The translations under genes were made by a program, and so were the position numbers. From NCBI GenBank assembly GCA_025455245.1, contig JALOMX010000115.1:1-6517 (forward strand): a stretch of DNA of 6,517 nucleotides, given 5' to 3'. The stretch is from Chitinophagaceae bacterium. Lineage in GTDB: Bacteria; Bacteroidota; Bacteroidia; Chitinophagales; Chitinophagaceae. Below the pieces are notes generated by a model. The model was not told the DNA's origin and searched no databases. It worked only from the letters and a program-made list of their open reading frames with translations. Below are positions 1 through 4,353 of the stretch, piece after piece (within the stretch, counting starts at the first letter, position 1; every line of letters starts with the position of its first letter).

Positions 1-678
1 GAGCCCTTCACGCTCAGCCGCAGCGAAGCTTACATCGGCGTACTGATTGACGACCTGATTAACAAAGGTACCGATGAGCCATACCGTATGTTTACGAGCC
101 GTGCCGAATTCCGTACCCTGCTGCGACAGGATAATGCCGACCTAAGGCTGACCGAACGGAGTTTCAGGATGGGATTGGCCAGCCAGGAAAGGATGGAAAA
201 AGTATTGCATAAGCGAAAAAACGTAGAGGAACTTAAAAAACTGCTTGCAGAGCAAAACATAGAACCCGGGGAAATCAACCCTCTTTTTGAAGAAATCGGT
301 TCCGCAACTATCAGTGAAAAATACAAGGCTGCCAAGCTGCTGCTGCGTCCCAATGTAAACCTGCTACAAATGGTGAATGCCGTTCCGCGTCTTTCGCAAA
401 TGATGCAATCGTATGATAATGAATCACTTGAGCAGGCTGAAATACAGGTCAAATACGATGTGTATATCGAAAAAGAGAAGGAGCTTGTGCAGAAAATGTC
501 GCAGCTTGAAGATCTCGTTATCCCGGATACATTCGACTATGGCAGGGTACAGGCGCTGAGCAATGAGGCAAGACAGAAATTTCTGAAGATCCGTCCCCGC
601 ACGCTGGGACAGGCAAGCCGTATCAGCGGGGTGAATCCGAGCGATGTGCAGATTTTGATGGTGTATATGGGTCGCTGA
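1..678 (+). CDS. mnmG: MnmG (GidA), tRNA uridine-5-carboxymethylaminomethyl modification protein, C-terminal part
   Basis: This is the last 225 residues of MnmG, the FAD-dependent partner of MnmE. Together they install the carboxymethylaminomethyl group on U34 of certain tRNAs in the cytoplasm. The frame is open from the first base, so the start and the N-terminal FAD-binding Rossmann region lie outside the window; the whole protein is usually about 620-630 residues. The fragment opens with the family signature around EPYRMFTSRAEFRTLL (residues 26-41), followed by NADLRLT. It ends with the C-terminal helical domain, which contains the signature IRPRTLGQASRISGVNPSDV (residues 198-217) and the terminus VYMGR. 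In the family this helical domain contacts MnmE and tRNA. The usual KYxGYIxR motif reads KYDVYIEKE here, so the glycine is a valine. No terminator hairpin follows, so read-through into the next gene is possible. Confidence 0.98.
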   Translation, partial: EPFTLSRSEAYIGVLIDDLINKGTDEPYRMFTSRAEFRTLLRQDNADLRLTERSFRMGLASQERMEKVLHKRKNVEELKKLLAEQNIEPGEINPLFEEIGSATISEKYKAAKLLLRPNVNLLQMVNAVPRLSQMMQSYDNESLEQAEIQVKYDVYIEKEKELVQKMSQLEDLVIPDTFDYGRVQALSNEARQKFLKIRPRTLGQASRISGVNPSDVQILMVYMGR

Positions 679-796
679 AATAAGGAATAAGAAATAAATA
701 ATGAGAAATAAGGAAGTAGGGGGCGTCGACTTCAACTCTTACATTCTCCTTACCATTTTTCCTGACAATTCATATAAACGTATTAAAAACCATAAT
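679..796 (+). other. Intergenic spacer mnmG to ridA-like gene, with a purine-rich AATAAG-type stretch
   Basis: The first 35 bases (679-713) are almost entirely A, G and T and contain repeated AATAAG/AAATAA words, giving stop codons in all three frames. The rest is AT-rich up to the ATG at 797. I see neither an exact TAnnTTTG box nor a hairpin with a T tract. The downstream gene may therefore be co-transcribed with mnmG, or use a promoter I do not recognise. Confidence 0.5.
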
Positions 797-1312
797 ATGT
801 ATAACTATTTGATTACCATTTTATTACTATTTTCCTCTGCGCTTTTTGGCCAAAAGACGGCCATTGAGAAACTTGACTCCATGGGCCTGAAACTGCCGCC
901 CACAAGTACACCCATGGCCAATTATGTAAAGTTTGTCCGTACGGGAAATCTTGTTTATACATCCGGTCATGGGCCCACCACTGTGGAGGGCAAACTCATT
1001 ACAGGCAAACTTGGCGCCGACCTAAACATAGAACAGGGCTATGAAGCCGCAAAGGTTACCGGTTTACAATTGCTTGCTACCCTGCAGCAGGCAATCGGTG
1101 ATTTGGGCAAGGTAAAGCGAGTTGTAAAAGTGCTGGGAATGGTACATTGTACCGATGACTTTAAGGATCAGCCCAAAGTAATGAACGGTTTCAGCGATCT
1201 GATGGTTGCTGTTTTTGGTGAAAAAGGCCGGCATGCCCGGAGTGCAGTTGGTATGAATGCGCTGCCGAATGGCATGGCTGTGGAAATAGAAATGATTGTG
1301 GAGGTTGAATAA
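797..1312 (+). CDS. Exported RidA/YjgF/UK114-family protein
   Basis: This 171-residue protein has the RidA (YjgF/YER057c/UK114) fold, whose best-known members are imine/enamine deaminases that clear 2-aminoacrylate. It belongs to the longer subfamily with IEKL..MGLKLPP.....ANYV near the start (residues 23-43), a SGHGP motif (56-60) and RHARSAVG...LP near the end (145-157). Arg148 and Glu163 align, with identical 15-residue spacing, to the catalytic Arg105 and Glu120 of E. coli RidA. The chemistry is therefore possible, though the role of this subfamily is not established. Residues 1-18 form a short hydrophobic signal peptide with probable cleavage before Gln19, unlike classical cytosolic RidA. 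I chose the ATG at 797 because it starts this signal peptide. An in-frame ATG at 701 would add 32 residues that precede the signal sequence and look like translated spacer. The gene converges on the next one with a 55-base gap. Confidence 0.9.
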   Translation: MYNYLITILLLFSSALFGQKTAIEKLDSMGLKLPPTSTPMANYVKFVRTGNLVYTSGHGPTTVEGKLITGKLGADLNIEQGYEAAKVTGLQLLATLQQAIGDLGKVKRVVKVLGMVHCTDDFKDQPKVMNGFSDLMVAVFGEKGRHARSAVGMNALPNGMAVEIEMIVEVE

Positions 1313-1367
1313 TCAAATTTTTACCACAGATCGCAGAAGTACAGGAGAAAAAAAGAAAGAGTCCATT
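1313..1367. other. Convergent intergenic gap
   Basis: This 55-base gap separates two converging genes. It holds a run of CAGA-type words (ACCACAGA, TCGCAGAA, GTACAGGA, about 1323-1346) and then a purine run (1343-1361). The purine run could pair imperfectly with the pyrimidine run just inside the neighbouring coding end (1371-1392). Such A-tract/T-tract arms could end transcription in both directions, but the stem has mismatches and no GC core, so I do not call a terminator. Confidence 0.35.
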
Positions 1368-2099
1368 TTACTTTTTCCTTTTCTCTTTTTTCAGGGAACT
1401 ATTGATGTAATACAAGAGCGCTTCTTCTGTAGGATTTTTTCTAAGCCATTGATATTCAGGGCGGTTTCTTTCCATAAAGCCAAAAAGGTCTTCACCCTCG
1501 TAGCTTGTGTATTTTTTCACCACTTCTTCATTCCATCTGAAGTTTACATAAGCATCTTCCTCCATCATCTGGAAAATATCGCGGGCTTTTCGTTCGCCTT
1601 TTTCACGCTTGCTCCACCGGTCAAGATTAATCCCAACACCAAAGCCCATATCATTTGCCCGACTTACCGCAGGTATTTCACTATTTCCTACATCCTGTAA
1701 AAAACTTTTCCTTCGCTCAATGCTGTCCATCTGATATTGGGAATAATTTCCGACAACCGTAACATTGGTGAGGGTGCTTGGCAAGGGCCTTAATACGAGT
1801 AAAATGGTACCGGACGAAAACTGTTCACCGGTGATCGAAAGGGTATCGGTATAAAAGCCATTGGCTCCGAAGGCAATGATGTTTCCTATACCCGCTTCAA
1901 GTTCAAAGGTTCCATTACCTCGTGAAACAGTTGTTTTTCCAATGGTAATGTTGGTAATACTTGCCATCCTGACCGGTTGGTTTTCCGATTTGATGAGTAC
2001 GGCGCCATTAATAGTTTTCCGGTTTTGGGCTAAGGCAGCACAGGAGATAAAAAGTAGGGAGCCAAAAAGAAAAAAAGAAAAAATACGGTTGATTGCCAT
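1368..2099 (-). CDS. Secreted carboxypeptidase-regulatory-like (CarboxypepD_reg) domain protein
   Basis: A 243-residue protein of a type common in Bacteroidota. Residues 1-24 are a signal peptide with an ALA site before Gln25. Cys20 lies in FISC, which fits a lipobox poorly, so signal peptidase I is the better reading. Residues 27-116 look like the small beta-sandwich CarboxypepD_reg-like domain: an opening INGAVLIKSENQPVRMASI, then strands with ISVARG-like spacing, and the exit RPLPSTLTNVTVVG. Residues 117-243 form a charged helical domain with DSIERRKSF, GFGVGINLDRWSKREKGERK and an EEDAYVNFRWNEEVVKKYT segment. This second domain recurs in hypothetical proteins of this phylum and has no function known to me. 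It ends in a Lys-rich tail. It lies 34 bases downstream of the small CxxC gene, probably in the same operon; a near-match to the -7 box (TAACTTTA, 2117-2124) could give some independent transcription. Confidence 0.85.
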   Translation of the reverse strand: MAINRIFSFFLFGSLLFISCAALAQNRKTINGAVLIKSENQPVRMASITNITIGKTTVSRGNGTFELEAGIGNIIAFGANGFYTDTLSITGEQFSSGTILLVLRPLPSTLTNVTVVGNYSQYQMDSIERRKSFLQDVGNSEIPAVSRANDMGFGVGINLDRWSKREKGERKARDIFQMMEEDAYVNFRWNEEVVKKYTSYEGEDLFGFMERNRPEYQWLRKNPTEEALLYYINSSLKKEKRKK

Positions 2100-2133
2100 A
2101 AAAGCGGGTCAGTTAGTAAAGTTATTCCGGGTA

Positions 2134-2370
2134 TCACATTTCGGTTTGAGATTCTTTTTCATTTTTAAACCAGCGCCATGCAATAAAGCCGCCAATAGCA
2201 AAGGGAAGCAACATCAGGTAAAGGATTCCGGAATTCAATCCTTCCGCACTTTTTTTCCCAAGCTGTGAAGCGGTTTTGGTACAGATTGAACATTGGGCTT
2301 CTGTATCCTGTATAAAAAATACATTTACCAGCAGCAGTACCGACAAAATCATCATCATGCGCCTCATCAT
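2134..2370 (-). CDS. Small conserved membrane protein with a CSIC (CxxC) motif
   Basis: A 78-residue protein of unknown function that I recognise as a recurrent small protein in Bacteroidota. Residues 1-25 form a signal peptide (MMRRMMM start, hydrophobic core ILSVLLLVNVFFI) with a TEA site before Gln26. The mature protein begins QCSICTKTASQLGKKSAEGLN, with Cys27 and Cys30 as a CxxC pair. One membrane segment (about residues 48-66, ending WRW) is followed by the charged tail KNEKESQTEM. The predicted topology puts the CxxC pair in the periplasm at the membrane surface. It could bind metal or act as a thiol-disulfide pair, but nothing here decides this. I chose the ATG at 2370 because an exact -7 promoter box lies 16 bases upstream, which would fall inside the gene if the in-frame TTG at 2403 were used. 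In-frame Met codons slightly downstream cannot be excluded. Confidence 0.82.
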   Translation of the reverse strand: MMRRMMMILSVLLLVNVFFIQDTEAQCSICTKTASQLGKKSAEGLNSGILYLMLLPFAIGGFIAWRWFKNEKESQTEM

Positions 2371-2386
2371 ATCCCGTAATTTATTA

Positions 2387-2394
2387 CAAAAGTA
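2387..2394 (-). promoter_or_regulatory. Bacteroidota-type -7 promoter box for the CxxC protein operon
   Basis: On the - strand this reads TACTTTTG, an exact match to the Bacteroidota TAnnTTTG consensus. Sixteen bases separate it from the ATG at 2370, implying a short leader of roughly 10 bases. No TTG sits at the expected 17-23 base spacing, so only the -7 half is supported. Confidence 0.7.
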
Positions 2395-2430
2395 CAGCAG
2401 CAAAGGTCATTATATACATAAACAGATTCA

Positions 2431-2466
2431 TAAAAAAAATACCGCCTGCCCAAACGGACAGGCGGC
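2431..2466 (-). terminator. Rho-independent terminator of the YceI lipoprotein gene
   Basis: Arms 2442-2448 and 2459-2465 form a 7-bp GC-rich stem (CCGCCTG/CAGGCGG). Two further CC/GG pairs extend it after one mismatch, around an AAAC loop. On the - strand the stem is followed by a T run (complement of A at 2432-2439). It lies 23 bases past the YceI stop codon. The + strand side lacks a T run, so it works for the - strand only. Confidence 0.9.
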
Positions 2467-2488
2467 TATATAAAAACTACTCCTTTGT

Positions 2489-3154
2489 TTACAGACTTCC
2501 TGAAGCTGCTTTTACATCGAGTTTCAGGTTTACTTCTTTGGCAATAAACCAATCGGCAGGATTGTTGGGTCCTTTGTACACGAGTCCCCAGCTTGTGCGG
2601 TCTATATTGAAATCGGCAACAGCGGTCAGATTATTTCCTTCCAGTTTTACAATGGCGGGAAAAGTTACATTATTGGTTTGTCCGCGGAGGGTAAGGTTGC
2701 CGCTGATGGTGTGTGTTGCTCCTTCGAGTTTGGTTGTAGCGGTGGCAGAATCAAATGCCGCAACATTGGTAATCTCAAATCTTGCAGTGGGGAAAGAATC
2801 TACCAGGAAGAAATCGGCACTTTTCAGGTGTCCTTCCAGTTTTCCCTTGTCTTCGCCTGTAAGGTCCAATACGCTTAAAGAGGCTACGTTAATGTCAAAA
2901 GCACCCCCGGTAAGGTTTCCGTCGGCTACTGTTAAAAATCCGTTTGAGATCTGGAAAGTACCGTTGTGCTGACCTCCGGTTTTGGTACCGATCCATCCGA
3001 TGGTACTACCGGTAACATCTACGGACAGGGTATCACCGGTGGCAGCCGCTGCGGCTTGTTCTTCTGAAGTTGCAGCATTGTCAGCTTCCGGTGCAGTTTG
3101 GCAGGCTACCATCATCATTGCGCCTGCAGAAAGTGTAATCAATAAGTGTTTCAT
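2489..3154 (-). CDS. YceI-domain lipoprotein
   Basis: A 221-residue protein. Residues 1-17 are a lipoprotein signal peptide ending in MVA before Cys18 (a slightly unusual lipobox, Met at -3). Residues 19-40 form an Ala/Glu/Thr-rich linker. The YceI domain spans about residues 42-215. This is a lipocalin-like beta-barrel that in characterised members binds long isoprenoids or similar lipids. Visible signatures are DFFLVDSFPTARFEI (114-128), ISGNLTLRGQTNNVTFPA (150-167) and FNIDRTSWGLVY (182-193). Related periplasmic YceI proteins respond to acid or osmotic stress, but the ligand here is unknown. The ATG at 3154 starts the signal peptide directly. An in-frame TTG eight codons upstream overlaps the -7 promoter box and is rejected. 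The gene appears monocistronic, with its own promoter and a strong terminator. Confidence 0.93.
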   Translation of the reverse strand: MKHLLITLSAGAMMMVACQTAPEADNAATSEEQAAAAATGDTLSVDVTGSTIGWIGTKTGGQHNGTFQISNGFLTVADGNLTGGAFDINVASLSVLDLTGEDKGKLEGHLKSADFFLVDSFPTARFEITNVAAFDSATATTKLEGATHTISGNLTLRGQTNNVTFPAIVKLEGNNLTAVADFNIDRTSWGLVYKGPNNPADWFIAKEVNLKLDVKAASGSL

Positions 3155-3175
3155 AGAAGACGTTTTTTTGAATCG

Positions 3176-3183
3176 CAAAAATA
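3176..3183 (-). promoter_or_regulatory. -7 promoter box for the YceI lipoprotein gene
   Basis: Reads TATTTTTG on the - strand, an exact TAnnTTTG match, 21 bases before the ATG at 3154. No TTG lies 17-23 bases upstream; that place is taken by nested palindromes (3194-3213). This may mean the promoter depends on a regulator, which is inference. Confidence 0.7.
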
Positions 3184-3193
3184 ACAGGGAACC

Positions 3194-3213
3194 AACATTA
3201 ATGTTTAAACATT
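3194..3213. promoter_or_regulatory. Nested palindromes, possible operator upstream of the YceI gene
   Basis: Two perfect palindromes overlap: AACATTAATGTT (3194-3205) and AATGTTTAAACATT (3200-3213). They share the half-site AATGTT, so the half-site occurs three times in alternating orientation. The block begins 10 bases upstream of the -7 box, across the normal -33 position. A regulator-binding role is an inference from symmetry and position. The AT-rich context raises the odds of chance. Confidence 0.4.
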
Positions 3214-3266
3214 GTTTTAAATTAACAAACCCTTATAAGGTATTCCCATTTGCCCCTGAAACCTGT

Positions 3267-4274
3267 TTATTGCCTGTAAGATTGATTTTGGTTAATAACA
3301 AATAACTGCTGACGCTGAAATTTGGTAAAAGCCTGATACTCTTCGGAATGGCTTTGCGTCCAGTTTTGGAAATTGGCCATATTGGCAACACCGCCAAACA
3401 GCCATTGGTTATAGGCATCGAAAAGACCATCACGCAACATCTGCTGATGCCTTTCAAATAACCGGAAAGGGTATTTTTCGTGCATGGGATTATTGAACCA
3501 GTTCAGAATAAACCTTGTCCGGATAGCGCTCAGGCTTTCCGGATTCAGCCCCATTTTGGCCATATTTTCAAGTGTAGAAAAATTCTCGGCTACCGCTTTT
3601 TCAAAGGGGTTTTTTTCATTGAGATTGCCAAATCCGTAGGTGAACATTTTCTTATAGAAATAGAAGAGGATATTCTTTATTTCAATTGTCCTGCTGCTGT
3701 AGCTATCGAGGTTCACAAATATTTCCCCGTAAAGAAGGGTCCATATGGTATTGTTGGATGCATACAGGTAACGGCAAGCCTCGTAATAGTTCATGGCATA
3801 GCCCGGGTTTACCTCAATTCCTTTTTCCCAAAGTTTTAATCCTTCGCCGCGCCCGGGCTCCATGGATTCGGCCAGCAAACCGTATTCATGGTAAAGCATA
3901 CCGCTTTTCGGAAAGCGTTTCAGGCCTTCTTTATAAACCTTTTCAGCTTCTTTTTTTTGATTTTCACCCTTGTAAATAATTCCGGCCACCTGATAGGCGG
4001 TTTCGTCCCCGGAACCACTTTCAATAACGGGCTTAATGGTTTCAATAGCCTGACTGCCCTTTTTACCGGTGTAATAAGACATGGCAAGTTCCTGCCGGAT
4101 TTCGCTATTATCAGGATAGGTATTTAATCCGTTTTTCAAAACGAGGATGGCATTTTCCAGGTCACCTTTCAGGCTAAATTCCCTGGATGCACGTATAATG
4201 TCTTCTACAGATTGAGCTCCTGCTGAAAAGCCGGCAAGAAAAAGAAAACCAAATAAGATATACCGAAGGATCAT
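3267..4274 (-). CDS. Secreted TPR-repeat protein
   Basis: A 335-residue protein whose specific function I do not recognise. Residues 1-20 are a signal peptide (MILRYILFGFLFLAGFSAGA) with cleavage before Gln21, so it should be periplasmic or outer-membrane associated. Residues 22-160 carry about four tetratricopeptide-like helix pairs, for example SREFSLKGDLENAILVLKNGL, YQVAGIIYKGENQKKEAEKVYKEGL and YHEYGLLAESM..GEGLKLWEKGIEVNPGYAMNYYEA. TPRs normally act as protein-binding scaffolds. Residues 165-335 form an aromatic-rich helical domain (NTIWTLLYGEIFVNLD, ILFYFYKKMF, FILNWFNNPMHEKYPF, WLFGGVANMANFQNW) that I associate with Bacteroidota TPR proteins of unknown role. I chose the ATG at 4274 because it begins the signal peptide. 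An upstream in-frame TTG at 4307 coincides with the -33 promoter element and is rejected. The -7 box ends only five bases before this ATG. Confidence 0.88.
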   Translation of the reverse strand: MILRYILFGFLFLAGFSAGAQSVEDIIRASREFSLKGDLENAILVLKNGLNTYPDNSEIRQELAMSYYTGKKGSQAIETIKPVIESGSGDETAYQVAGIIYKGENQKKEAEKVYKEGLKRFPKSGMLYHEYGLLAESMEPGRGEGLKLWEKGIEVNPGYAMNYYEACRYLYASNNTIWTLLYGEIFVNLDSYSSRTIEIKNILFYFYKKMFTYGFGNLNEKNPFEKAVAENFSTLENMAKMGLNPESLSAIRTRFILNWFNNPMHEKYPFRLFERHQQMLRDGLFDAYNQWLFGGVANMANFQNWTQSHSEEYQAFTKFQRQQLFVINQNQSYRQ

Positions 4275-4279
4275 ATCCG

Positions 4280-4307
4280 CAAATGTAAAGGAATAGCTAT
4301 TGGCCAA
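4280..4307 (-). promoter_or_regulatory. Complete -33/-7 promoter of the TPR gene, almost leaderless
   Basis: On the - strand TTG (4305-4307), a 17-base spacer and TACATTTG (4280-4287) match the Bacteroidota TTG-N17-23-TAnnTTTG pattern exactly. Only five bases (4275-4279) separate the -7 box from the ATG at 4274. Transcription should therefore begin at or within a base or two of the start codon. Confidence 0.75.
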
Positions 4308-4318
4308 CTGTTAATAGC
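4296..4318. repeat. Inverted repeat over the TPR gene -33 element
   Basis: Arms GCTATT (4296-4301) and AATAGC (4313-4318) flank 11 bases that contain the -33 TTG. The left arm is also part of the 10-base palindrome AATAGCTATT (4292-4301). No T tract follows on either strand, so it is not a terminator for the upstream transporter gene. Its position would suit an operator, but the arms are short. Confidence 0.35.
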
Positions 4319-4353
4319 CTGTTGACTTGATGCAGAACACATAAAGATTTCCG

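Noticed and set aside
701..796. Upstream in-frame ATG extending the RidA-like protein by 32 residues
   Set aside because: The extension would put non-hydrophobic spacer-like residues before an obvious signal peptide that has its own ATG at 797.
1296..1700. Open frame of 134 codons on the + strand overlapping the end of the RidA-like gene
   Set aside because: It is mostly antisense to the CarboxypepD_reg-like gene; its Phe-rich translation reflects the AT-rich complement of a Lys-rich tail.
2117..2124. TAACTTTA as a separate promoter for the CarboxypepD_reg-like gene
   Set aside because: It misses the final G of TAnnTTTG and has no TTG upstream at the right spacing; the short gap favours an operon.
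2371..2403. TTG start for the small CxxC protein
   Set aside because: The exact -7 promoter box lies inside this extension, and the ATG at 2370 directly precedes the signal peptide.
2538..2972. Open frame of 144 codons on the + strand inside the YceI gene
   Set aside because: It is antisense to a clearly recognisable YceI domain and its composition looks like a shadow frame.
3231..3240. Palindrome CCTTATAAGG as a terminator of the TPR gene
   Set aside because: The loop would be too small and the following bases are not a T tract; a ten-base palindrome is common by chance.
4275..4307. TTG start for the TPR protein
   Set aside because: That TTG is the -33 promoter element, and the -7 box would be inside the coding region.
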